Origin: Orychophragmus violaceus
Taxonomy: Eukaryota; Streptophyta; Magnoliopsida; Brassicales; Brassicaceae
Assembly: GCA_030180135.1 (NCBI GenBank)
Contig: CM058230.1
Coordinates: forward strand, 23,396,067 to 23,460,066
DNA length: 64,000 nt
Direction: 5' to 3'
Shown here: in pieces, positions 44,575 to 54,741 of the stretch
Layout: each line of letters starts with the position of its first letter
Numbering within the stretch: the first letter of the stretch is position 1
Notes under the pieces: generated by a model
Database searches by the model: none
What the model was told of the DNA's origin: nothing
The model's input: the letters and a program-made list of their open reading frames with translations, nothing else
Translations under genes and position numbers: made by a program

Positions 44575-45214
44575 TGTTGGATCCCTACGTATCTAGGGTT
44601 TGATATATTGAATTTAAACCAACCTCGTTCTTACCTTTCTGGCAGCGGAATTGAGATGGTGAACGAGATCAGTGGAGCAACGCAATCGCCTTGCCTCTAC
44701 CAGATACACACGCACGCTAGCTGGAAACGGGATGCTAGTGCCGGATCAATGGGGATCGATTCTCTCTGGTGTGTCTACTGTTTCTCTCTCGAAAAGTCGA
44801 CTGCCTTACTGTTTAGGTCGAATTCTTGAAGTGTTATTCGACCTAAACGTGCTTAATGGGCCAGACTTAATTAAGCCTAAACTCGAAAAGCCTATTCGGA
44901 AAATCCGAACTGTGTCGATCGACACACAAGCTGTATCGATCGACACAACACCATTTTGTCGATATTAATGTGTATCCAATACACATTAGTATGATCATTA
45001 CCATAATGATCATTTCCATGTCGTAGCTTCCAGTTCGCTTAGGTGTGTGACCATATAGGATCATATAGTACTGGTAGTAAGTCTACAACTTACAGATTGC
45101 AAGAGGCTTCTAGCAAAGCATTGCAACCGCCCAGTACTATACGAATGTCTGATCTCGACACACAACTATCTTCAGGAGTGAGTACAAGTGTGATTTCAGG
45201 ACACCATCCCAACA
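44575..45214 (-). repeat. 5' LTR of element F
   Basis: 640 bp, the partner of 37803-38442. Both of its palindromes are intact (GTGTCGATCGACAC and GTATCGATCGACAC at about 44910-44950). The right target duplication ATAGC follows at 45215-45219. Confidence 0.95.
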
Positions 45215-45219
45215 ATAGC

Positions 45220-45789
45220 AATCTACGTTGGTGATCGTAGTAGTGGCATCGAGTTTGTATGTTATGGTGTAGGTGCCTTTTGGATCAATCTAATACAACA
45301 CCAGTTGAAAAAAAATGTATTTTGGAGTTACTCAGACGCCAAATACTTTTCGCATAACAATAACAAATCTGCCTCTTATGATAAATGTATCTTACCTTTC
45401 TGGATCCTACGGCGTCTAGGAAAGAATCGTAAACGAATTATTATTTGCTCGCAAATATGTGACAGAAACATATTCAAAAGCAGAAGAAGAAGGGAATGAA
45501 TACAGTGCACAGTGGATGTTTTTAACACTACTAGACAGTCTGCATATTCATTCCATCGGGATACACAATAGAGAAGACCAAGTACAAGATGGCTGAAGCA
45601 AAGCAACACTTGCTCATGAATGGGATGGATTCTTCATATAGCAACGAAATTGTCCAAGATTGTTGTTCCTTAGGAAAGTTTGAAGGTAGACATACAGTTG
45701 AGGAAGCAAAACTCTCTGCAATGGTGTGTAATGTAGATATGTTGGTCTCTTGGATACACTAAAGTTATCTTCGATGGAGATTTATCATC
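45220..45789 (+). other. Old TE debris, possibly the end of a LINE RNase H domain
   Basis: Before element F inserted, this DNA joined 37797. A short frame around 45735-45785 reads SLGYTKVIFDGDLSSI, which fits the second RNase H strand of plant LINEs, but nothing else is recognisable. The remainder is AT-rich with no repeat or gene that I can support. Confidence 0.35.
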
Positions 45790-45987
45790 TATTAGAGAAT
45801 ATGGTTTAGATTGGCTTAGTTTGGTTTACACATTAGCTTGGTTTATCATAATTGTATATAACACACTGTAAACCTTTACTTTACGTTTAATAGAAATAAG
45901 AAATATTTTCCAGATCTTCTTCTCTCTCGTTGAACTTCTTCTTCCTTGATTAAGATCTGTTTTCTATTTAATATCAAAACACTAATA
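45790..45987 (+). repeat. LTR copy 1 of element G
   Basis: 198 bp. It begins TATTAGAG and ends ACTAATA (non-canonical TA...TA ends, forming a 6-bp inverted repeat TATTAG/CTAATA). The primer-binding site is at 45988-46000. Confidence 0.8.
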
Positions 45988-46369
45988 TGGTATCAGAGCG
46001 TTGAGGATCTAAAACCTCAACTGATTCCTTTTCTTCTGCTTTGTTCATCTTCTTTGATTGATCTTCATCGACTGAATTTTTTTCTCGGCTTGATATGTCA
46101 ATCAAGCTCGGATTTATTCAAATCAGCTTCATCGAGCCCTAGTCTCATCGAATAGAGCTCCAATTCCACTGAATCGTGCTTGGATATCTTCATTTATTAG
46201 CTTGGTTATCAGATCCGAGTTCTATTCATTTGATTTCGAGATTAACTTTCCTCGATATTCTGATTTGTTCTTCACTTCAGATCCATATCCATATCTGATT
46301 CAAGCTTCTCCTTCCCTATTTCATGTGCGATTGATGCTTATTTTCTCTCCGATTGAGCTGAAATCGATG

Positions 46370-47049
46370 TCAACGGTTAAACGGAAAGGAAACGTCATAT
46401 CTCGAACAACTACATCAGATTAGTTGAAGGTTTCATCACCGAAGGCTTTGACGATCCTTCTAGTTCTTCGTCATCTCGAATTACTTATGATTGTCCAAGC
46501 CAGAGTAATTTTCGAGATTCTACACCGAATTAACCGATAATCACATCTCTGGAGTCTCGCGATAAGCCCTATGGCTCTTCGTTATCTCGTGTTGCTTCAG
46601 ATGTTCCAGATCGTGCACAGGTTTTGCCGATTCCATGGTTTTCTCTCGATTGTTCCAACGATTGTTCTATAGTTGCTTCAATGGTGGTTGCTCGCGCGAT
46701 TGAGCGTTGCTCTAGTAAAGTAAGCTTATATGTTTAGAACTCGCCTGTTCATGTTTCAAGCTATATGCGTGATACCTTATTGATTGTGCGATTCAGTTCG
46801 GCGCTTGATTTTATACCTGAGTCTGAGATGGATTTATATGCATTGTTTCTTGGTTTGGTTGAGTTCATTGTTCCACCAGGAGTGAATCTTCTTTACGGTT
46901 CTCTTCCTCGACCACCAGATAATTGCTCTAACTCTTGTTCATGGTACACATTCATTGATCTGTGTTTGAACCGTGGAGATGCTCCTAGTAAGGGGGAGCT
47001 TTGGTTAGCACAGTTTTGGCAGAATCATGCTCGTTTTGTTGAAATATGA
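46370..47049 (+). pseudogene. Element G internal ORF, copy 1 (unrecognised, broken)
   Basis: This is homologous to copy 2 at 48320-49000 but has stops near 46420 and 46737. The conserved part (46765-47049) reads LLIVRFSSALDF, MDLYALFLGLVEF, LLYGSLPRPPD and GELWLAQFWQNHARFVEI. I do not recognise a domain. Confidence 0.5.
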
Positions 47050-47743
47050 TGCTTAGATATCACTGTCATTGGTCATCTCTTCGTTGATGATGTATTGCGG
47101 TCCTTGGAGTGTCGATACTCTCATAGGCAGGGGAGCTTCAGTTAGCTTTTCTTGTGCCGAATCTTATTGAGTTACGTGAAACAGTATGCTCGACGTTTCC
47201 ACATTCGGTCTCTTAGTTTTGTGCAGTGACTCTAAGTTTGATGATGCACTCTGCGTTTCACGAGCTTCATCTCCTGCTTCAGCACATGGATTTGTCATTT
47301 GACAGCTATTGCTTCTCGTTGCTTTGTCTCTCTCATGTCAAGTTCAGTTCTAGAATTTCTCTCTTCCCTGCTGTTGTGGCTCAATTCATGCTTTGGTTTG
47401 TTCTGTTGCTGCCGCAGTTGCATCCAAAGAAGTTCTTTTCTTCAAACTTGCTGGTTTATAATGCCACACATGCTTCATCAGGATGTTTTCCTAGACAAGG
47501 GAGTTATTGTTGCACCATATTTTGCCTCGCCTCCTTTTACATAGACACATCCGAGCGTATGGTTTTATTGACCATTTGATTATGACTTATTCTACTTGGT
47601 TTGGCGTTGTACTACAGTTTCTCTATGGCTCACAACCAAGACCACCAAAAGTTTTGTTTTCCATGTTTTATTTTTTTCCCATCTTTCAAGTGTTTTCATG
47701 TCCAAGATGAAAGTTCACTTACTCACTTTCATCTTGAAGGGAG

Positions 47744-47941
47744 TATTAGAGACTATGGTTTATATTGGTTTAGTTTGGTTTACACATTAGGTTGGGTTAT
47801 CATAATTGTATATAACACACTATAAAGATTTAAATTACGTTTAACAGAAATAAGAAATATTTTCCAGATCTTCTTCTCTCTCGTTTAACTTCTTCTTCCT
47901 TGATTGAGATCTGTTTTAAGTTCAATCTCAAAACACTAATA
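47744..47941 (+). repeat. LTR copy 2 of element G
   Basis: 198 bp, the same ends as copy 1. A purine tract (TTGAAGGGAG) precedes it and TGGTATCAGAGCG follows at 47942, so this one LTR serves as 3' LTR of the first unit and 5' LTR of the second. Confidence 0.8.
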
Positions 47942-48502
47942 TGGTATCAGAGCGTTGAGGATCTAAAACCTCAACTGATTCCTTTTCTTCCGCTTCGTTC
48001 ATCTTCTCCGATCGATCTTCATCGATTGGATTTTTTCCCGGCTTGATCTGTCAATCAAATCGGATTTCATCAAATCAGCTACATCGAGCCCTAGTCTCAT
48101 CGAATAGAGCTCCAATTCCACTGAATCGAGCTTGGATATCTTCATTTCTTAGCTTGGTTATCAGATCCGAGTTCTATTCATTTGATTTCTAGATCGGTTG
48201 TCCTCGGTATTCTGATTTGTTCTTCACTTCATTATCCATATCCGTATCTGATTCAAGCTTCTCCCTCCCTATTTTTTGTGCGATTGATGCTTATTTTCTC
48301 TCCGATTGAGCTGAAATCGATGTCAACGGTGAAACGGCAAGGAAACGTCATATTTCGAACAGCTACATCGGATTCGTTGAAGGTTTCATCACCGAAGGCT
48401 CTTGACGATCCTTCTGGTTCTTCGTCATCTCGAATTACTTCTGATTGTACAGGCTAGAGTAATTTTCAAGATTATATACCGGATTCACCGCTAATCACAT
48501 CT

Positions 48503-49000
48503 ATGGAGTCTCGTGAGCCTTATGGCTCTTCGTTATCTCGTGTTGCTTCAGATGTTCTAGATCGTGCACAGGTTTTGCCGATTCCATGGTTTTCTCTCGG
48601 TTGTTCCAACGATTGTTCTATAGCTGCTTCAATGGTGGCTGCTCGCGTGATTGGGCGTCACTCTAGTAAAGTAAGCTTCTATGTTTGGAACTCGTCTGTT
48701 CATGTTTCAAGTTATATGCGTGATGCCTTATTGATTGTTCGATTCAGTTCGGCACTTGATTTTATACATGAGTCTGAGATGGATTTATATGCATTGTTTC
48801 TTGGTTTGGTTGAGTTCATTGTTCCACCAGGAGTGAATCTTCTTTACGGTTCTCTTCCTCGACCACCAGATAATTGCTCTAACTCTTGTTCATGGTACAC
48901 ATTCATTGATCTGCGTTTGAACCGTGGAGATGCTCCTAGTAAGGGGGAGCTTTGGTTAGCACAGTTTTGGCAGAATCATGCTCGTTTTGTTGAAATATGA
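48503..49000 (+). CDS. Element G internal ORF, copy 2 (165 codons, unrecognised)
   Basis: This is the longest open frame in element G. It starts MESREPYGSSLSRVASDV; an upstream frame from about 48320 (MSTVKRQGNVIFRTATSD) may once have been continuous, with a stop near 48455. It has a hydrophobic middle (LLIVRFSSALDF, LYALFLGLVEFIV), the motif YGSLPRPPD and the C-terminus WLAQFWQNHARFVEI. It is not a Copia gag by any motif that I can see. It may be a fragment of a captured host transcript or a lineage-specific TE protein. Copy 1 keeps the same reading over about 94 residues with few changes, which hints at past constraint. Confidence 0.45.
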   Translation: MESREPYGSSLSRVASDVLDRAQVLPIPWFSLGCSNDCSIAASMVAARVIGRHSSKVSFYVWNSSVHVSSYMRDALLIVRFSSALDFIHESEMDLYALFLGLVEFIVPPGVNLLYGSLPRPPDNCSNSCSWYTFIDLRLNRGDAPSKGELWLAQFWQNHARFVEI

Positions 49001-49495
49001 TGCTTAGATATCACTGTCATTGGTCATCTTTTTGTTGATGATGTATTGCGGTCCTTGGAGAGTCGATACTCTCATAGGCATGGGAGCTCCAGTTAGCTTT
49101 TCTTGTGCAGAATCTTATTGAGTTACGTGAAACAGTATGCTCGAAGTTTCCGCATTCGGTCTCTTAGTTTTCTGCAGTGACTCTAAGTTTGATGATGCGC
49201 TCTGCGTTTCACGAGCTTCATCTCTTGCTTCAGCACGTGGATTTGTCATTTGACAACTATTGCTTCTCGTCGCTCTCTCTCATGTCAAGTTTAGTTCTAC
49301 AGTTTCTCTCTTCCCTGCTGTTGTGGCTCAATTTATGCTTTGGTTTGTTCAGTTTCTGCCGCAGTTGCATCTAGAGAAGTTCTTTTCTTCAAACTTGCTG
49401 GTTTATAATGCCACACATGTTTTATCTGGATGTTTTCCTAGACAAGGGGAGTTATTGTTGCACCAGATTTTTCCTTGCCTCCTTCTACAGAGTGA
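49001..49495 (+). other. Element G internal noncoding part, copy 2
   Basis: This matches 47050-47530 closely and then stops matching near 49495, where the copy is truncated. No convincing coding frame. The 42 bp to 49537 are flanking sequence of unknown origin. Confidence 0.6.
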
Positions 49496-49537
49496 AGGAA
49501 TTTCTAGCAGTTCTAATCCGGATTAGCAACCCTAGTC

Positions 49538-50173
49538 TGTATTCTGGGCCTAGGATCTAAGGTTCAAGTAATTGAATCTATGGGATCTCAGATTTACCTG
49601 ATGATTAGCAGCGGAAAGTTTGCAGATAATCGAGATCACGAAGCACCTCAAACGCTGTGCCTCTACTGGTATCCACACGCACACAAACGGGACATGAGGG
49701 ATGCTAGTGCCTGTAAGAGATCTAATCTCTAGAGAGGTTTCTATCTCGTTCTGGTGGCTGTGAATTTGGTTAGAAGCGAGTTTAGGTCGACAATATATCT
49801 TATATATGTCGGCTTAAACCACAACGGAATTAACCAACGATTAAACCGTATTAATCTGGTTAATCCGCGAGTTGCATCGATCGATGCACTATCTGCAACG
49901 ATCGACACTGCCCCAGAATATTGATATCGAATGCATATCAAATATGCATTCACTGGATCATTACATTAATGATCAACCTCGTCTTTAACGCCCAGTTTGC
50001 TTAGGTGTGTGACCCTGTAGGATCATATAACACTAGCAATGAGTTCTCAACTCATTGATCATAAGTGGCTTCTAGCAAAGCGTTATGACTACCTAGTGTT
50101 ATGTGATTGTCTCATCTCGACAATACGACTTTCACTTAGAGCAAGTACAATAGATTTCAGGACATTCCCAACA
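49538..50173 (-). repeat. 3' LTR of element A
   Basis: About 636 bp, TGTATTCTGGG...TTCCCAACA. The left edge was set by alignment with the element F LTR, because the other LTR is not in the window. A TGCATCGATCGATGCA palindrome lies at about 49872-49887 and an ACGATCGACAC half-site follows. The purine tract adjoins at 50174. Confidence 0.75.
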
Positions 50174-50995
50174 ATCTCCCACTTGTACTGGAATCATCTA
50201 TTCCTTTAATCCCTTTGTAGCTATATCTCAATCTAGCATAAGGCAAGAACTGTGTCATCCTTATTAAGCCAGATCACGTTTATCGAATCCCGATTTGTAC
50301 TGATAAAACAAACGACTGACAATCACCTCGTTTGAGCGCGGCCACGCATTTCCAGTATCAAATCTTCGATAGGCCCAGAGATATTTAACTCCTGTTATAT
50401 AGGAGGTACAAATACCATCTTGTTCCATCCATTTTTCTTTCATATTTCATGATACGCCTAATCAGTGTCTTTATGATCACCAGTTACGGCTGACGTTTGA
50501 CAAAGTCAAGACGAACCAATCCATATAAGAGAGGACATGATGAACTCAGGTCTAAGGACTACACTCTTTAGTCGTAATGAGAAAACTCTTATGACACTCA
50601 TATAACATCTTGTAGAGCTCTCATTAACGGGTCAAGTCCGATCATGTGTTCTCTAACACATATTTATGTGATTGACTTTAATACACTTATTAAATGATTC
50701 CATAAAACATAGTCATCAGTCACCTCACATACTAGTCTCACGTGGTTGTTAATGTCCCATTTTAACAACCTCGACTAGGGACCATTTATAATTTATGTCA
50801 TTTGTTTCTTATAGGGTTTCATGATCAAGTCACATACTTGATGACCTATAAAATGTCATAAATTACTTTGGGACAATATATTTAATTAACACAATTAAAT
50901 AATTCTGAAACAATTTCATTAAAATAACATAACCAAATTATGTTTTACGAACATCAAGTCATAACTAAAAACCAAATATAACTCCCACTGAAAAC
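50174..50995 (-). other. 3' noncoding region of element A
   Basis: The counterpart of 38443-39263 in element F, again bracketed by GTGGGAG motifs (50176-50184 and 50981-50989). It contains no ORF. Confidence 0.7.
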
Positions 50996-51009
50996 AAGAT
51001 CATATCTTA

Positions 51010-51391
51010 AGAAATCTAATGCCTACAGCAGCAGTGTGAAACTCATGCTTAGGCCTTGGGAGGGGCTTGGTCAGTGGATCAACAACATTCTCATCCGTCG
51101 GGACTCTGCTGATCTTCACATCTCCTCTATTCTCAATATCACGGATAAGGTGATATCTCCTTTCTATGTGTTTGGATTTCTGGTGTGATCTAGGTTCCTT
51201 TGCTTGCGCAATGGCTCAATTGTTGTCACAATACAAAGCCGCTGGCTCAGAAATACTAGGAATCACACCAAGTTCAGTGATGAACTTCTTGATCCAAACA
51301 GCCTCCTTTGCCGCTTCAGAAGCAGCGAGGTACTCAGCTTCGGTTGTGGAATCTGCTACGGTGTCCTGCTTGGAACTCTTCCAGCTGACTG
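51010..51391 (-). pseudogene. Element A RNase H, C-terminal part
   Basis: The minus strand reads TEAEYLAASEAAKEAVWIKKF, then a stop inside the DNN motif (near 51216), then HQKSKHIERRYHLIRDI and the usual Copia C-terminus. It continues at 58807 beyond element B, with GACTG duplicated at both junctions. Confidence 0.85.
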
Positions 51392-52057
51392 TGTTGGGAA
51401 TGTCCTGAAATCTATCGTACTATCTCTAGAAAGTATGATAAGTGTCGAGATCAGACATAAGTCATAAATACTGGGTGATCATGATGGCTTGCTAGAGTCC
51501 GCTCATGATCTATAAGTTTAGGACTTATTACCAGTATTGTATGATCCCGAAGGGTCACACACCATAGCTGACGGGAAAGTTAAATGGAATTAATACGGTA
51601 AGATGCAATAGCATTTACTGTATTGGATCAGAGTTTTGGGCCAGACAAACACAGGCTTTTGTCTGATTTGTATTTTGGGCCCAAAAGATTAATGAGCCAT
51701 TAGTCTAATGACTTGGGCCCATTAATGAGATATAAGAGAATCAGAAAACCCTAAAGGAAATTAGCTTCCTGCGATTTTTCTTCCTTAGCCCAGCCGTGGC
51801 TCTCTTTCTCTCTTGAATCTCTCTGTTGATCATCCATCCGGTCTAGCAGCCATCCGTGCTTGTAAGCGTGTGGATACTGAGGAGGAATAGGTGATTCATC
51901 TGTTCTAGAACTGATCTCGACATTACAATCATTCCGCTGCAAAAGGTAATGTCCAGGTTTGTTTTATGATTCGTTTTGCAAGAACCTAGATCTGTTTAAG
52001 GATTTGTGTTAGGTTGTAATTGAGAATTAAACCATGGAAAACACCCATAATCCTTCA
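51392..52057 (+). repeat. 5' LTR of element B
   Basis: 666 bp, TGTTGGGAATG...ATCCTTCA. It contains a 63-codon minus-strand ORF that is simply LTR sequence and recurs identically in the other LTR. Confidence 0.95.
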
Positions 52058-53850
52058 GTGGTATCAGAGCCTAGGCATTAGGTTTCTTGTGAAATTGGAT
52101 CATATGAATGTTTAATGGTTTAGAATTGATTTTGAAAGAAAAATTGATTATTGAAAACATTAAACTATTAATCGGCTGCGTGAAAGGTTTTTGATCTTGG
52201 CCGAATGATTCTGTTATTCATTAATAGAATGATCACATTAATAATGGCGTGGCCGAGAGCAATAGTCCATTATTGAAAACCTAATCGCTTTGGCCGTGTT
52301 AACATGTGATGCGATCATTTTGCCGCGTGATCATCAATTGCCGAGATCGAATAATGAACTGTGGGCCGAGGATCACGTGAAGCGAGTGGATCGATCGTTA
52401 ATGGGCTGCGTGATCATGCGATCATTTGATATGTGTGATCGATCGTTAATGAGTATAATGATCAATCATTGCATAATGACCGTGTGATACCATCATCGCA
52501 TGTGATGCCCTAAAGCCAAGATTAATCATCCGATTGTGAGGCATGGGATCGTGTGTGAGCCATGTTGCGTGATGCGTGGGCCATGATGCATTGTGCCGAG
52601 GTTGATCCGTTGCAATGATCGATCACAAACGATCGTGAGCAACCGTGATGGATCATGGGCCTTGGATAATCATGGGCCCACATATTGCGTTAATGGGCCG
52701 AGTTGGATCTAGGATCCGATTGTTTGGCCCATTAAAATTTTACGTCCCGCGAATAGTCAGTCGGTTAAACCGAGCTTCGCGGTTCGTTGCCCAAAACCAC
52801 ACCGATTAAACCGGTCCATTTAATTGGCGGTTAATTGTGTGTTTAAAAGCCTAAAACCGCAAGTTAAATCAAATTGGCTAAAACACTAGGTGTTTCTTCC
52901 CGATTTTGGATTTAACTGAACCGATCCAATTTAATTGGTGGTTCAAGCGGTTAACCCAAATCGCGGTTTGCTGAAAATAATTTTATTTCTGGTTAAACCG
53001 GATTTAAATTCATAAAATTGAATTTTAACCTAAACCGAAGGCTGGTCTAAGTTTGATTTGGTTGGACCAAATAATTTAGAGCTGGTCTGGTTTAGTAAAT
53101 AACCGATGGTTTTGATAGTTAATTTGGTCTTGGACCAGAATTAATAAACCAGATCGGTTATGTCAAATTATTGGGCCAATTGGAATTCTATGGTCTTGGG
53201 CCAAGAATTGGGCCTATAATTTGTGACCCAACCCAAAATATTAATAAAATATCAAATTAGAAATTTCTACTTTTAGAATGTTTCTAAATTTAGAATGTTT
53301 CTAAAACAAGTAAGTTTCCCAAAATAGTAATCTTCTATTTTTGGAAATAAAACTTAAAATCCTCAAAACCAATATCAAGCTTGGATGTCTTTCCAATCTT
53401 GTCAGCTACTTAACGCTTATTCGATTACAGATATGGCTTACAGTGTGAGGTGTCTGTTTTCGCGTAAGTAAAGTAGTATATAGTCACTAATTTCATTGGG
53501 AGTCCCAGACTTTAGTGATTATTTGGCTGTAAGAGATTGGTTTCCTTGACTGGGCCATCGGGAGTCCCGGGCCTTGAGACATCTGGTGAATTTGGGCCTC
53601 GGGTCAAATTCACAACCGAGAGTTATATGAGATATAACTAGCTGTGTGTATGCTTACCAAGTAAAGCTAATTCCGGGTGACGGCCAGTGGCCCACTTTGG
53701 ATTTAGCTAAACATGGGTCTCGGAATCATTGTATTCTTATGAGGTTAAACAAAGAAATTTTGAATACAATGCGAGTTTTCTTATAAGTTGTTAAGATTGC
53801 TCTTTTATGAACTTAATAACTAAAACTCTATTTATCTCTAAATTTCAGCT
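52058..53850 (+). other. Primer-binding site and long leader of element B
   Basis: The primer-binding site is at 52059-52071. The leader has a GATC-rich part (about 52290-52740, many GATCGATCG and GTGATC motifs), followed by AT-rich DNA with repeated AAACCGG/CCGGTTT words. No ORF is credible. It is longer than the leader of element F. Confidence 0.75.
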
Positions 53851-54741
53851 ATGACAAGCACAAACAATCAAAACACTTTCTCGATCCGGTCTGTCCTTGA
53901 GATGGACAAACTGAACGGATCAAATTTCTTGACTTGGTCGCGGAACCTGAGGCTAGTCCTCAGGCAGGAGAGAAAGGACTATGTCCTTGAGAAAGCTCTC
54001 CCCGAGAGGATCGGATCCAAAGCCAGTCATGCAGTATATAATGCTTGGAATAAGCATTATAATGATGCGGTAGATGTGCGTGGTCTGATATTTGCTACCA
54101 TGGACTCAGATTTGCGGAAGCAATATGAGAACATGGAGTCGCCAATAGAGATGATCAGCAGCCTGAAATTGAAATTTCAGGAGCAGGTAAGAGTGGAGAG
54201 ATACCAGTTGGTTAAATCTCTCACTAGCTGCAAGCTACCGATGGATCATCCAGTAAGTCCTCATATCAGTAAAATGATGGGTTACATTGATAACCTGAGG
54301 AAACTGGATTATCCAGTTAGCCAAGAATTGGCAACTGATATCATTCTGCAGTCACTGCCGTCAAGCTATGATGAGTTCGTAAGGGACTATATCAAGAAAG
54401 GCTTAACGAAGACGTTGACTGAACTGCATGACATGCTCAAAACAGTTGAGCCAAACGTGAAGAGCACCCTGTACAATCTCATGAAGGAGAAGGGTAGGTT
54501 TACCAAACCTAAAGCTGACAAGGGTGAAGACAAAGTTGTCCAGATTTTGAATCATGGCAAGCGTGTGTCTTCTGAGCCCGAGTCAGATACCTCTTACGTT
54601 GGTAAGTGCTGCTACTGTAAAGAGACTGGGCATTGGAAAAGAGATTGCATTAAATTCATGGAAGATTATGAGGAGTTAAAGTTGATGTATGAGACTACTT
54701 CCTCAGGTATTCATGTTATTACTTCAAGTTATACCTTGTAG
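53851..54741 (+). CDS. Copia gag protein of element B (296 codons)
   Basis: The ATG at 53851 gives MTSTNNQNTFSIRSVLEMDK, aligned with the start of the element F polyprotein. The UBN2-type gag core follows (RKQYENMESPIEMISSL, SPHISKMMGYIDNL, LQSLPSSYDEF), and a complete zinc knuckle CCYCKETGHWKRDC lies near residue 252. The frame ends at a TAG where the family has a Trp codon just before the protease. Element B therefore encodes gag alone, with all four zinc ligands intact, unlike element F, where the last ligand is lost. Its product could form particles and bind RNA, with protease, RT and integrase supplied in trans. Confidence 0.9.
   Translation: MTSTNNQNTFSIRSVLEMDKLNGSNFLTWSRNLRLVLRQERKDYVLEKALPERIGSKASHAVYNAWNKHYNDAVDVRGLIFATMDSDLRKQYENMESPIEMISSLKLKFQEQVRVERYQLVKSLTSCKLPMDHPVSPHISKMMGYIDNLRKLDYPVSQELATDIILQSLPSSYDEFVRDYIKKGLTKTLTELHDMLKTVEPNVKSTLYNLMKEKGRFTKPKADKGEDKVVQILNHGKRVSSEPESDTSYVGKCCYCKETGHWKRDCIKFMEDYEELKLMYETTSSGIHVITSSYTL

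Larger units (their letters stand above)
37803..45214 (-). mobile_element. Element F: complete Ty1/Copia retrotransposon, 7.4 kb
   Basis: It is bounded by a perfect 5-bp target duplication ATAGC (37798-37802 and 45215-45219). The two LTRs are both 640 bp, and by eye they differ at about 10 or 11 positions (about 1.7%). From right to left it has 5' LTR, primer-binding site, a 1.3-kb leader with palindrome repeats, one gag-pol ORF, a noncoding 3' region of about 0.8 kb and the 3' LTR. It is the only element in the window with an unbroken complete polyprotein, so it is a candidate autonomous element or recent helper. Confidence 0.95.
45790..49495 (+). mobile_element. Element G: pol-less Copia-type element arranged LTR-internal-LTR-internal
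   Basis: The LTR (198 bp, with ends TATTAG...CTAATA) occurs at 45790-45987 and 47744-47941. Each copy is followed by the primer-binding site TGGTATCAGAGCG and a similar interior (45988-47743, and 47942 to about 49495). The second interior stops within the homologous sequence and no third LTR follows, so the array is cut on the right. The interiors contain no gag, protease, RT or integrase signature. The LTR copies differ at roughly 9% of positions, so the element is old. Confidence 0.82.

Noticed and set aside
47226..47825. Several overlapping ORFs in the interior of element G
   Set aside because: They overlap in different frames, are rich in Phe/Ser/Leu from T-rich DNA, and are not preserved in the second copy of the interior.
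51751..51942. 63-codon ORF identical to one at 58495-58686
   Set aside because: Both lie inside the near-identical LTRs of element B on the antisense strand.
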